A stretch of 44,611 bases of DNA from positions 1 through 44,611 of IMG/VR virus record IMGVR_UViG_3300025168_000165, one strand, 5' to 3'. A program made the translations under genes and the position numbers. Shown in pieces: positions 7,476-15,592 of the stretch. The notes below the pieces were generated by a model. That model saw only the letters and a list, made by a program, of their open reading frames with translations, was not told the origin of the DNA and did no database searches. Source of the stretch: a virus. Position 1 is the first letter of the stretch. The number at the start of each line of letters is the position of its first letter.

Positions 7476-7506
7476 GGCAGACCGGTAAAAAGTCTGCCGC
7501 ATTTTT
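7476..7506 (+). terminator. Hairpin terminator (repeat copy 4)
   Basis: GGCAGAC (7476-7482) pairs with GTCTGCC (7492-7498), followed by GCA and five T. With its flanks it repeats copy 3 almost base for base over about 35 bases. It separates the ParB-domain gene from the recombinase gene, which has no promoter of its own in the gap and so must rely on read-through. Confidence 0.82.
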
Positions 7507-7530
7507 ATCAACATAACTCAAGGAGAGCAC

Positions 7531-8676
7531 ATGGCCAAGAAAGCCACAAAAGCAGGTCGCGTTGACATGCATGACCTAATGAAATTAGTGAACAAGAAGG
7601 CAGGTCGAAATGTAGCACACGATCTGACTGGCGATAATCCAACTTCTGTGAAAGAGTGGATACCTACAGGCTCTCGTTGGTTAGATTCTATTATCTGCAA
7701 AGGAAAGATTGCCGGCATTCCCGTGGGCAAAGTGACAGAGATTGCAGGGTTGGAATCAACCGGAAAATCATACATGGCCGCACAGATCGCCGCAAACGCC
7801 CAGAAACAGGGGAAGGTCGTGGTATATTTTGATTCCGAATCAGCCATTGACCCAAGTTTTTTGGAGCGAACAGGGTGCGATCTAGCTAGGCTTATGTACG
7901 TCCAAGCATCGTCTGTAGAGTTTGTTTTGGAAACGATAGAAGAACTTCTCAGTGCAGCTGAGGACCAGATAGTATTTATTTGGGATTCTCTAGCATTTAC
8001 TCCATCTGTTTCGGATGTCGAAGGTGACTTTAATCCGCAATCCTCGATGGCCGTTAAAGCCAGGATCCTTGCGAAGGGAATGTCCAAGCTGACGATCCCC
8101 ATTGCAGATACACAAGCAACTTTAATTGTTCTGAACCAGCTTAAGACAAATATTCCTCAAGGCCCCAATGCGAGAATTGTTGCAATGACAACTCCATATA
8201 CAACCCCAGGCGGCAAGGCAATGCACTACTCGTATTCCTTACGTATTTGGTTAACAGGCCGCAAGGCAAAGTCCGCGTTTATTGAAGATGAAAAAGGATT
8301 TCGTATTGGCTCCGAAGTAAAGATTAAACTTGAGAAATCACGCTTCGGTACTCAGGGACGCTCCTGTGCGTTCCGTATCTTGTGGGGAACTGAAGAGATT
8401 GGTATTCGCGATGAAGAAAGTTGGTTTGATGCAATCAAGGCTTCCGACAGTTTAACTTCCGCAGGGGCATGGTATACGCTGACTACCGCGGACGGTTATA
8501 CAAAGAAATTCCAACCATCTAAATGGACTGCGCTGGTAACCTCCGACGAAGAATTCAGAACTCAGGTTATAAAAGTCATGGATGAAGAGATTGTACAAAA
8601 ATTTCAGAATCGTGAAGGAAATGCTGACGCTTTTTACGCTGACCCTGAAGATCTAACGGTTCCAGTAAAAGAATAA
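7531..8676 (+). CDS. RecA/UvsX-family recombinase
   Basis: 381 residues. RecA-like strand-exchange ATPase that forms filaments on single-stranded DNA for recombination-dependent replication and repair. Seen: Walker A GLESTGKS (73-80), the strand VVVYFDSESAIDP with the acidic residue expected after strand 2 (about 95-107), Walker B-like IVFIWDSLA (about 148-156), and an LNQLKTNIP stretch matching the loop 2 region of RecA. The protein lacks the long RecA C-terminal domain and is close in length to T4 UvsX. The Shine-Dalgarno is AAGGAG. Its partners here would be the gp32-like SSB just upstream and the helicase downstream. Confidence 0.92.
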   Translation: MAKKATKAGRVDMHDLMKLVNKKAGRNVAHDLTGDNPTSVKEWIPTGSRWLDSIICKGKIAGIPVGKVTEIAGLESTGKSYMAAQIAANAQKQGKVVVYFDSESAIDPSFLERTGCDLARLMYVQASSVEFVLETIEELLSAAEDQIVFIWDSLAFTPSVSDVEGDFNPQSSMAVKARILAKGMSKLTIPIADTQATLIVLNQLKTNIPQGPNARIVAMTTPYTTPGGKAMHYSYSLRIWLTGRKAKSAFIEDEKGFRIGSEVKIKLEKSRFGTQGRSCAFRILWGTEEIGIRDEESWFDAIKASDSLTSAGAWYTLTTADGYTKKFQPSKWTALVTSDEEFRTQVIKVMDEEIVQKFQNREGNADAFYADPEDLTVPVKE

Positions 8677-8685
8677 AGAAAGTAC

Positions 8686-8714
8686 TTGACTTTCCCTCTG
8701 GGATTGGCTATAAT
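8686..8714 (+). promoter_or_regulatory. Sigma70 promoter of the UV endonuclease gene
   Basis: TTGACT at 8686-8691, 17-base spacer, TATAAT at 8709-8714, no extended -10. It is followed 30 bases later by the Shine-Dalgarno AAGGAGG. Confidence 0.88.
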
Positions 8715-8743
8715 AAGATATAATCAATTAAGGAGGGTTATTC

Positions 8744-9721
8744 ATGCGAAACTACGGCTATGCTTGCATCAACATGGGGTTCTCAAACCGCCCCAAATCG
8801 CAACGTATCACAACTAACAGGACTATGATCAAACGCACGTTCCAAGAACGTGGTATTGGCTATGCTTCAGAGCTTGCGCTCCAAAATCTACGCGACCTGC
8901 GTAAAATTCTAGAGTGGAATCTAGAAAATGACATCTACTTTTACCGACTGTCATCGGACATTGTTCCCTGGGCTTCCGAGTACGACCTCGTAGACATGCC
9001 CAACTTCGGTGCCATCCATGCAGCCGCATTGTCTGCCGGCAACTTTGCTCGCAAGCACGGCATGCGTATTACCTCACATCCCGGCCCGTTCAACAAGCTA
9101 GCATCTCCCAAGGAGCGTGTGTTCGAACTTACCAAGACTGACTTATCAGTCCATGGCGATTTGTTCGACCTCATCGGCCTACCACAGACACCCTATGCTA
9201 AGCTCAATATTCATGTCGGCGCCGCCTACGGTGACAAGCCGTTTGCTCTCGACAACTTTTGTCGCAACTTCGAACGCCTACCTGACAATGTGCGTACGCG
9301 CCTCACAGTCGAGAATGACGACAAAGCTTCGTTATACTCTACCAAAGAATTGTATGACGGCGTTTACAAGCGTATCGGCATCCCAATCGTGTTTGACTAT
9401 CATCATCACATGTTGCACCCCGGCGGCCAGTCCGAACAAGAAGCACTTGAGCTTGCCTTGTCTACGTGGGGCGATATCAAGCCAGTTGTACATTATGCAG
9501 AGTCTCGCTCAATTGAACACAACAACCCAAAGATCAAGCCGCAGGCACACTCAGATATGATTCGTAATCCATTCAGCGATTACGGTCATGATCTCGATGT
9601 TATGATCGAAGCCAAGCACAAAGAGCTTGCGTTGTTAGAATATCGTGCTATAATGAACGAACAAGAAATGATACCATTAAAAAAACAAACACTAAATCGT
9701 AGGAGAGAGAATGTGGTTTAA
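8744..9721 (+). CDS. uvdE: UV damage endonuclease (UvdE family)
   Basis: 325 residues. UVDE cuts DNA 5' to UV photoproducts and starts excision repair. It is a TIM-barrel enzyme with metal ions bound by His, Asp and Glu. Seen in order: an N-terminal GYACINMGF, YRLSSDIVPW (67-76), SHPGPFNKL (111-119), LNIHVGAAYGDK (154-165), LTVENDD (187-193), and FDYHHHMLHPGG (217-228). These carry the metal-ligand pattern H112, H157, E190, D218, H220-222. Full length compared with bacterial members. Own promoter and strong Shine-Dalgarno; the 3' end overlaps the next small ORF by 11 bases. A repair gene of this kind fits a phage exposed to sunlight. Confidence 0.93.
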   Translation: MRNYGYACINMGFSNRPKSQRITTNRTMIKRTFQERGIGYASELALQNLRDLRKILEWNLENDIYFYRLSSDIVPWASEYDLVDMPNFGAIHAAALSAGNFARKHGMRITSHPGPFNKLASPKERVFELTKTDLSVHGDLFDLIGLPQTPYAKLNIHVGAAYGDKPFALDNFCRNFERLPDNVRTRLTVENDDKASLYSTKELYDGVYKRIGIPIVFDYHHHMLHPGGQSEQEALELALSTWGDIKPVVHYAESRSIEHNNPKIKPQAHSDMIRNPFSDYGHDLDVMIEAKHKELALLEYRAIMNEQEMIPLKKQTLNRRRENVV

Positions 9722-9887
9722 AATAACTGGGAAGCATATGCAAGTAAATGCTCCTACTGGAAAAGTACTGACTTTTTGGCTTGGCGCACCAAGCCGGTCA
9801 TTAGCACTGGAGAGGTGCAAGAAACTAAATATCGTAGACATTGAGTTGTGCGAGGAAGATCCGGGCTTCGAAGAGAGGATCGGATGA
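9711..9887 (+). CDS. 58-residue unrecognised protein
   Basis: ATG at 9711 preceded by AGGAGAG (9701-9707); stop TGA at 9885-9887 overlaps the ATG of the exonuclease. It begins 11 bases inside the end of the UV endonuclease gene. The product starts MWFKITGKHMQVNAPTGK and ends with an acidic stretch (ELCEEDPGFEERIG). No family is recognised. The good Shine-Dalgarno and the stop-start overlap with the following gene make it a likely real gene translated together with the exonuclease. It could be a small partner or regulator of that enzyme. Confidence 0.72.
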   Translation: MWFKITGKHMQVNAPTGKVLTFWLGAPSRSLALERCKKLNIVDIELCEEDPGFEERIG

Positions 9888-10864
9888 AGCGAGTATTAAT
9901 AGTTGATGCACTGAACGCATATCTGCGAGCTTATATCGTCGACCCAAGCCTGTCCACCAATGGTCAACCAATCGGTGGCCTTAAAGGGTTTATTAAGATC
10001 CTACAGAAGTTGGTGCGACAGACAAAACCTGATGCAGTTGTAGTTTGCTGGGACGGACCTAATGGATCCAAGAAACGCAAGACAATGGATAAGAATTATA
10101 AGGCCGGCCGCAAGCCGATCCGCTTGAATAGGGCTTTCCATAACCTCACGGACGATGAAGAATTGCAGAATAAGATTTGGCAACAAGGTCGAGTGGTTGA
10201 ATATTTAAACAATATGCCAATCATTCAAACCATGTTGCCAGAAATCGAAGCCGATGATGTTATCTCTTATGTTTGTAGCATGGAGTTTTTCAAGGGATGG
10301 CAAAAGATCATTGTATCAAATGATAACGATTTCATGCAAGTTTGTGATGATGAGACTGTGTTGTGGCGCCCGGTGAAGGACGAGATACTCAACACGAAAA
10401 GAATTGTTGAGAAGACTGGAGTGCACCCAACCAACATGGCATTAGCCCGAGCTATCATTGGAGATAGCTCAGATAACCTTCCTGGGATCAAGGGGGCTGG
10501 ATTTAAGACAGTAGGAAAGCGATTGGGCTTCCTTGGGGAGAGTAAAACGTATACTATTGACGATGTGATTGAACATTGTGCTGAAAAAAGCATCACCAGT
10601 AACTTAAAGTTCTATAATGCTATCTTAGAGAGCAAGAAAACTGTCGAGCATAACTATAAAATGATGCAACTATATGCCCCAGTAATGTCAATCCAGTCCA
10701 AGCTACAAGTAAAAGAATCAATAGAAAATTTCGGGTGCGAATTTAACAAAACTGAGTTGTTAAAGCTTATGCATTCGGATGGATTTGGCGAGCTAAATTG
10801 GGAAGAACTCAAAGCACACTTAAACAAGATTAGTATCGATTGTCTTGACAGTACAATCGAATAA
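9884..10864 (+). CDS. 5'-3' exonuclease / RNase H of the FEN family
   Basis: 326 residues from the ATG at 9884. This start is preferred over an upstream in-frame GTG because it overlaps the previous stop as ATGA and yields the canonical N-terminal strand. FEN-type nucleases remove RNA primers and flaps. Metal-binding acidic clusters in order: VLIVDALN (Asp8), VCWDGPNG (Asp57), PEIEADDVISY (119-129), VSNDNDFMQ (145-153), and GDSSDNLPGIKGAG (193-206), the helix-hairpin-helix-like end. The length and C-terminal shape resemble T4 RNase H and the PolI 5' nuclease. Since the small PolA in this window lacks such a domain, the two may act together on Okazaki fragments. Confidence 0.92.
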   Translation: MKRVLIVDALNAYLRAYIVDPSLSTNGQPIGGLKGFIKILQKLVRQTKPDAVVVCWDGPNGSKKRKTMDKNYKAGRKPIRLNRAFHNLTDDEELQNKIWQQGRVVEYLNNMPIIQTMLPEIEADDVISYVCSMEFFKGWQKIIVSNDNDFMQVCDDETVLWRPVKDEILNTKRIVEKTGVHPTNMALARAIIGDSSDNLPGIKGAGFKTVGKRLGFLGESKTYTIDDVIEHCAEKSITSNLKFYNAILESKKTVEHNYKMMQLYAPVMSIQSKLQVKESIENFGCEFNKTELLKLMHSDGFGELNWEELKAHLNKISIDCLDSTIE

Positions 10865-10878
10865 ATCTTAAAATGAAC

Positions 10879-10906
10879 TTGACTTTAAGTTCAAATCAGT
10901 TATAAT
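10879..10906 (+). promoter_or_regulatory. Sigma70 promoter of the helicase-RNR unit
   Basis: TTGACT at 10879-10884, 16-base spacer, TATAAT at 10901-10906. It is followed about 20 bases later by the helicase start and probably also drives the ribonucleotide reductase and the GroES-like gene. Confidence 0.87.
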
Positions 10907-10928
10907 TATAAACATAAACGAGGGTGTG

Positions 10929-12308
10929 ATGACAGCAGAGAAAATCAATTTTGGAAGGTACGGTAAGACCTTCCAGGAAGGCTTAGTACAACTTATTTTC
11001 GAAGACAGGCCCTTTGCGGATCAGATAACTGAAGTCTTAGACATAAGTTTTATTGAGCTTGAATATCTGCGCGTCTTCCTTCGTAAGACATTGAATTTTA
11101 GAGAGCGATACGACAAGCACCCCTCTGTGGATGCCATGCTCACGATCATAAAGACCGACCTCGACGAAGAGGATGAGACACTGCAGCATCAAGTGCAAGA
11201 TTACTTTGGGCGCATGCATACCCGAGAAGTTACCGACGTTGGCTACATCAAGGAGACTTCATTAGATTTTTGTCGCAAACAGAATCTCAAAGAAGCTATG
11301 CTAACATCCGTTGGTTTGCTTCAAAATTGCTCTTTTGACGAGATTTCTAAAACTATTAATGATGCGCTAAAGCTTGGTTCCGAAAACAATTTTGGATATG
11401 ATTACTTAAGTGATTTCGAAGCTCGCTTTGAACCCAAATTTCGCAATCCCGTAACCACCGGCTGGCCAGACATCGATAGCATTACAGGTGGTGGCTTAGG
11501 AAAGAGCGAATTGGGAGTAGTCATTGCCCCCACCGGCGCAGGAAAATCCATGGTTCTTGTACATTTAGGCTCAGAAGCTTTAAAAGAGGGAAAAACCGTG
11601 GTACACTATACATTAGAACTGCAAGACACAGTAATCGCGACTAGATATGATAGCTGCATTACTGGGTACCCACTTTCAGACATTATAAATTTTAAGGAAG
11701 AAGTTTATGAAGAAATTAAAGATATTGATGGCAACCTTATTATTAAGGAGTATCCAACTAAATCTGCTTCCACAAATACAATCCGAGCACATCTTTCTCG
11801 GTTGGTTAAGCGTGGAATTAACCCGGGACTTATTATTGTAGATTATGCCGATTTGCTCAAGCCGGTACAGATGAGAAAGGAAAAGAGAGAAGAACTGGGT
11901 TCGATCTATGAAGAAATCCGCGCCCTCTCGACAGAATTTCAATGCCCCATCTGGACCGCTTCACAGACAAATCGCTCAGGCTTAAGCGCGGAAGTAATCA
12001 CAATGGAACAAATCTCAGAGGCATTCAATAAGTGCTTTGTTGCGGATTTTATTTTCTCTGTATCCCGAACGATCGAGGACAAACAAAATAATCAGGGAAA
12101 GATTTTTATTGCTAAAAATAGAAATGGTCCCGATGGCATGATACACCATATCTTTATGGATACCTCAAATGTGAATATTAAAATTTTACCAAAGACCCCA
12201 CAACTTAGCGGGAATAGCAGTCAAGTAGTCACTGCTCCCGTGGCTTTAACTACAAAAGATCAACAAGAACTACTCAAAGCAAAATACACTAAATTAAGAA
12301 GGAAATAG
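10929..12308 (+). CDS. DnaB-like replicative helicase
   Basis: 459 residues from the ATG at 10929, chosen over the adjacent GTG at 10926 for better spacing from GAGGG. RecA-fold hexameric helicase that unwinds DNA at the fork. Seen: an N-terminal helical domain (about 1-150), then the ATPase core with TTGWPDIDSITGGGLGKSEL (about 176-195), Walker A APTGAGKS (200-207), Walker B LIIVDYADLL (about 301-310), and WTASQTNRSG (about 341-350), the H3 sensor with Gln. An arginine-rich stretch AKNRNGPDG follows. No primase domain is fused, and no separate primase was seen in the window. It is followed 3 bases later by the reductase. Confidence 0.9.
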   Translation: MTAEKINFGRYGKTFQEGLVQLIFEDRPFADQITEVLDISFIELEYLRVFLRKTLNFRERYDKHPSVDAMLTIIKTDLDEEDETLQHQVQDYFGRMHTREVTDVGYIKETSLDFCRKQNLKEAMLTSVGLLQNCSFDEISKTINDALKLGSENNFGYDYLSDFEARFEPKFRNPVTTGWPDIDSITGGGLGKSELGVVIAPTGAGKSMVLVHLGSEALKEGKTVVHYTLELQDTVIATRYDSCITGYPLSDIINFKEEVYEEIKDIDGNLIIKEYPTKSASTNTIRAHLSRLVKRGINPGLIIVDYADLLKPVQMRKEKREELGSIYEEIRALSTEFQCPIWTASQTNRSGLSAEVITMEQISEAFNKCFVADFIFSVSRTIEDKQNNQGKIFIAKNRNGPDGMIHHIFMDTSNVNIKILPKTPQLSGNSSQVVTAPVALTTKDQQELLKAKYTKLRRK

Positions 12309-12311
12309 GAG

Positions 12312-14279
12312 ATGAGAACACGCAATAACATTCGCAGATTCAGACTATCGGATACTTTCGTAGAGCCGTATATAAAAGCAACAGTCCCATGGGGCCCGCT
12401 TGGGTATATAACATATAAGCGAACCTACTCTCGTCGCCTTAGCGAATTTGATCCTGAAGCCACTGGCACAGAAGAGTGGTGGCAAACATGTCGCCGCGTT
12501 ATTGAAGGGATGTTTGATATGCAAAAACAGCATGTCTTTTTATTGGGGTTAGAGTGGAATGATAGCAAGGCACAGCAAACCGCCAAGGATGCTTACGACC
12601 GCTTATTTAATCTCAAATGGACACCCCCGGGCCGCGGCCTTTGGATGATGGGGACCAAATTTATTGAAGAACGTACTGCTGCTGGATTGTTTAACTGTGC
12701 TTTTCGCTCCACTAAAGATCTTCCCACCAAAGGAGGCTATCTTTTTGCCTGGATGATGGATGCGTTAATGGTTGGCATCGGTGTTGGTTTTGACACAGAA
12801 GGTGCAAATTCGATCACGATCCAAGAACCACAGTATACAAAGGAAGTTTTGGTGATCGACGATTCCCGAGAAGGGTGGGTAGATTCAGTACACACACTAT
12901 TGGATGGCTTCTTCTTTGGTGCCAAATTACCTAAGTTTGACTATTCTGTTATTCGCCCTGAAGGTGCACTAATTCACGGGTTCGGAGGAACATCATCAGG
13001 CGCTGGCCCCCTCAAAGAATTACATCAGAGTTTGACCGAATTGTACACGCCCAAAATTGGCGAACAAATAACCTCCGTAGACATCGTTGATACTGAAAAC
13101 CTTATTGGCCGCTGTGTTGTGGCCGGCAACGTTCGGCGCTCTGCTGCTCTAGCGATGGGAAGACACGATGACGTTCACTATCTTGAGATGAAAAACGATT
13201 CTGAGAAATTACACCATCACCGCTGGGGCTCCAACAACTCGTTCAATGCCCAAGTAGGAATGGACTATAGTTGGCACGCAGAGCAGTCACAAAAGAATGG
13301 GGAGCCTGGATATATTTGGCTGGAGAATGCGCGCACCCGCGGCCGCTTTAAAGATGGCGAGCGCTTAGATGATATCAATGTAGCTGGATTTAATCCATGC
13401 GTGGAGCAGCAATTGGAAGATGCGGAATTGTGCTGCTTGGTGGAGACGTTCCCAGCAAAGCACGATGATTTGGAAGATTACCTAAAGACCCTTAAACTCG
13501 CATACCTCTATGGAAAAACCATCACCTTATCAAACACTCATTGGCCAGAGACAAATGCCAAGATGCTTAAAAATCGTCGCATCGGCCTTTCCCAGTCGGG
13601 TGTAGTCCAAGCATTTAATAAGCATGGGCGTAGACAAATGTATAAGTGGTGTGATCAAGCGTACGATTATATTCAGGAATTGGACGAAGAATATTCCAAC
13701 TGGCTGTGTGTACCTAAATCGATCCGCACCACCTCGATTAAGCCATCGGGTACGGTATCTCTGCTAAACGGCTCAACTCCGGGAATACACTTCCCAGAGG
13801 ATGAATATTACATTCGCCGCATTCGGTTTGGCAAGGACTCTGCTCTGTTACCCTCATTGTCAGCAGCTGGCTATAAGATAGAGGATGATGTATATTCGCC
13901 AAATACTGTGTGCGTGGAGTTTCCTGTGCATGAGCCTTATTTTGTTAAGGGCAAGAGAGATGTCAGTATGTGGGAGCAGCTAGAAATTGCCTCCCAATAT
14001 CAGCACTTTTGGGCTGATAATTCGGTATCGATTACTGTCACCTTTAAGCCCGAAGAAGCTTCTCAGCTTAAAGATGCACTAGAATTATATGAATCACGAT
14101 TGAAAGCGGTGTCTTTCCTTAAATATGAAGAAACAGGATACCAGCAAGCTCCTTACGAGCCGATCACAAAAGAGAAATATGATGAACTGACTGATGGCAT
14201 CAAGCCTGTCACTCGCATCAATACAGATACATCTGGTGCGGGTACTAAATTCTGCACTAACGATAGTTGTGAATTTTAA
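12312..14279 (+). CDS. nrdJ: Adenosylcobalamin-dependent (class II) ribonucleotide reductase
   Basis: 655 residues. Class II RNR reduces ribonucleotides to deoxyribonucleotides using a thiyl radical made with coenzyme B12, so no small radical subunit is needed. The Cys pattern matches the monomeric Lactobacillus-type enzyme: FNCAF with Cys129, NPCVE with the thiyl Cys363 and Glu365, the redox partner Cys374 eleven residues on, and a C-terminal pair CTNDSC (648, 653) spaced by five. IKPSGTVSLLNGSTPGIH is the conserved phosphate-binding stretch. The protein is shorter than the family type (about 740), with a reduced N-terminal region. It needs cobalamin from the host and an external dithiol; a thioredoxin-like and a glutaredoxin-like gene lie in the window. 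Confidence 0.93.
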   Translation: MRTRNNIRRFRLSDTFVEPYIKATVPWGPLGYITYKRTYSRRLSEFDPEATGTEEWWQTCRRVIEGMFDMQKQHVFLLGLEWNDSKAQQTAKDAYDRLFNLKWTPPGRGLWMMGTKFIEERTAAGLFNCAFRSTKDLPTKGGYLFAWMMDALMVGIGVGFDTEGANSITIQEPQYTKEVLVIDDSREGWVDSVHTLLDGFFFGAKLPKFDYSVIRPEGALIHGFGGTSSGAGPLKELHQSLTELYTPKIGEQITSVDIVDTENLIGRCVVAGNVRRSAALAMGRHDDVHYLEMKNDSEKLHHHRWGSNNSFNAQVGMDYSWHAEQSQKNGEPGYIWLENARTRGRFKDGERLDDINVAGFNPCVEQQLEDAELCCLVETFPAKHDDLEDYLKTLKLAYLYGKTITLSNTHWPETNAKMLKNRRIGLSQSGVVQAFNKHGRRQMYKWCDQAYDYIQELDEEYSNWLCVPKSIRTTSIKPSGTVSLLNGSTPGIHFPEDEYYIRRIRFGKDSALLPSLSAAGYKIEDDVYSPNTVCVEFPVHEPYFVKGKRDVSMWEQLEIASQYQHFWADNSVSITVTFKPEEASQLKDALELYESRLKAVSFLKYEETGYQQAPYEPITKEKYDELTDGIKPVTRINTDTSGAGTKFCTNDSCEF

Positions 14280-14319
14280 AAACAACAAGCCTACCACCAA
14301 TCACAAAGGATAATTAGAA

Positions 14320-14598
14320 ATGTTTGAGCCTTTAAATAGATATATTCAAATTGAAGTTGAACAGAACACACACGAAACAGAGACAGGGATACTTTTACCA
14401 GCCGACTTCGCGCCGAAAGAAGAAAGATATATTTCAGCTCGCATTTTGTCTTGGGCCCCCGATGTGCGTTTTGCAGATCAGCTGACTGCAGGCACTCAAA
14501 TCTTAATTGATACCTCAATGGCAGAGGAAATCAATGTTAATGGCACTACCACTCGTGTCATATTAGATAATTACGTATTAGGACTAATTAATAGGTAG
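14320..14598 (+). CDS. GroES/gp31-like cochaperonin
   Basis: 92 residues. The sequence follows the GroES beta-barrel: an N-terminal strand EPLNRYIQIEVE (3-14), a loop region ending GILLPADFAPKE that corresponds to the mobile loop, RYISARILSWAPDVR (a strand with the GroES VVAVG position), the AGTQILIDTSMAEEINVNG segment, and a C-terminal strand NYVLGLINR like the GroES end (diLaii). The central glycine-rich roof hairpin is reduced, as in T4 gp31. It would cap a GroEL ring during folding of virion proteins. A phage GroEL lies about 17 kb downstream, so the pair is encoded apart. It follows the reductase after 40 bases with the weak Shine-Dalgarno AAAGGA. Confidence 0.78.
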   Translation: MFEPLNRYIQIEVEQNTHETETGILLPADFAPKEERYISARILSWAPDVRFADQLTAGTQILIDTSMAEEINVNGTTTRVILDNYVLGLINR

Positions 14599-14635
14599 AT
14601 GTGTCACAACCACCACATCGCAAGAGTCGCCTAAG

Positions 14636-15592
14636 ATGCCAATAGATAAGAATTTTTACAATGAATCCTCCGCTAAGAATTTAGGGTGGGAACCATCCTG
14701 GTTTGGCGAGAAGTATTTTGACGACAAACTCGTAAGAGCTATCAAAAAATGGCAACGAAGTCACGAAATTTCCGCAGATGGCCTCTGTGGTCCAATGACT
14801 TATCGCCGACTTTTGACTGAGCGCCAAAGTCACATAGCGGATCACAGGCCAAAAGATCACCACTACTCAAACTATATCGTATATAATGGAGACTTTTATC
14901 CGATTGAGTGGGATAAGATGGTGTTGTGGTCCGAGCGCGGCGGCCTACCCGCCCGCAAGGGCACCTACTATGATTATACCGGCCGGCCACAGAGAAACGT
15001 TCGCTATTTCGTAAATCATTGGGACGTATGCCTTAATTCTCGATCTTGCCAGAGCGTGCTCGATAAGAGAGGGATCTCAGTCCACTTTCTAATAGATAAT
15101 GATGGCACTATCTATCAAACACTAGACATGCAACATGGCGCATGGCATGCCGGATCTGAAAGAAGCAATCGGGCCAGCGTGGGAGTTGAGATATCTAATG
15201 CCTATTATACTAAATATCAAGAATGGTACAAAAGAAATGGTTTTGGCGAAAGACCTCTCGTTGAAGGCGCCCGCGTACACGGCGAGTTGCTTCAGCCGTT
15301 CACTGGGTTTTATCCGGTTCAGATTGAAGCGTTAAAGGCTCTGTGGAAAGCTATTCACAAAAGTACGAACATAGCCTATAAGGCACCCCTCAATCAATTT
15401 GGGAAAACTTCAAAGGGGTACGAACAAGAAGTAAAATACGGCAACTTCTCTGGTTTTGTTAGTCACTATCATGTTAGTAAGAACAAAATCGATTGTGCCA
15501 GCCTGGATATCAAATCTCTGTTAGAAGAGGTTGAGCAAGAAGAAGCCACTGGTTACGTCAGTAGCAGTGACTTCTGCAAAGATGAAACATAA
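14636..15592 (+). CDS. N-acetylmuramoyl-L-alanine amidase endolysin with peptidoglycan-binding domain
   Basis: 318 residues. The N-terminus (about 15-62) matches a peptidoglycan-binding domain: FDDKLVRAIKKWQRSHEIS, ADGLCGPMTYRRLL. The amidase_2 (type 2, zinc) domain follows (about 115-295): YFVNHWD with His128, ISVHFLIDNDGTIYQTLD, HGAWHAGSERSN, SVGVEISNAYY, and FVSHYHVSKNKIDCA, which supplies the second His and Cys287. It cleaves the amide bond between MurNAc and the stem peptide to lyse the cell. No signal peptide is visible, so export would need a holin or similar factor. The Shine-Dalgarno is poor. A short Ser/acidic tail follows the catalytic part, and the 3' end overlaps the next gene by 11 bases. 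Confidence 0.92.
   Translation: MPIDKNFYNESSAKNLGWEPSWFGEKYFDDKLVRAIKKWQRSHEISADGLCGPMTYRRLLTERQSHIADHRPKDHHYSNYIVYNGDFYPIEWDKMVLWSERGGLPARKGTYYDYTGRPQRNVRYFVNHWDVCLNSRSCQSVLDKRGISVHFLIDNDGTIYQTLDMQHGAWHAGSERSNRASVGVEISNAYYTKYQEWYKRNGFGERPLVEGARVHGELLQPFTGFYPVQIEALKALWKAIHKSTNIAYKAPLNQFGKTSKGYEQEVKYGNFSGFVSHYHVSKNKIDCASLDIKSLLEEVEQEEATGYVSSSDFCKDET

Noticed and set aside
9848-9883. Longer exonuclease start at the GTG
   Set aside because: The extension adds residues unlike the family, whereas the ATG at 9884 overlaps the previous stop as ATGA and begins with the canonical strand.
14598-14619. GATGTG...CACATC inverted repeat between the GroES-like and amidase genes
   Set aside because: Six base pairs with a ten-base loop and no T-tract; too weak to call a terminator.
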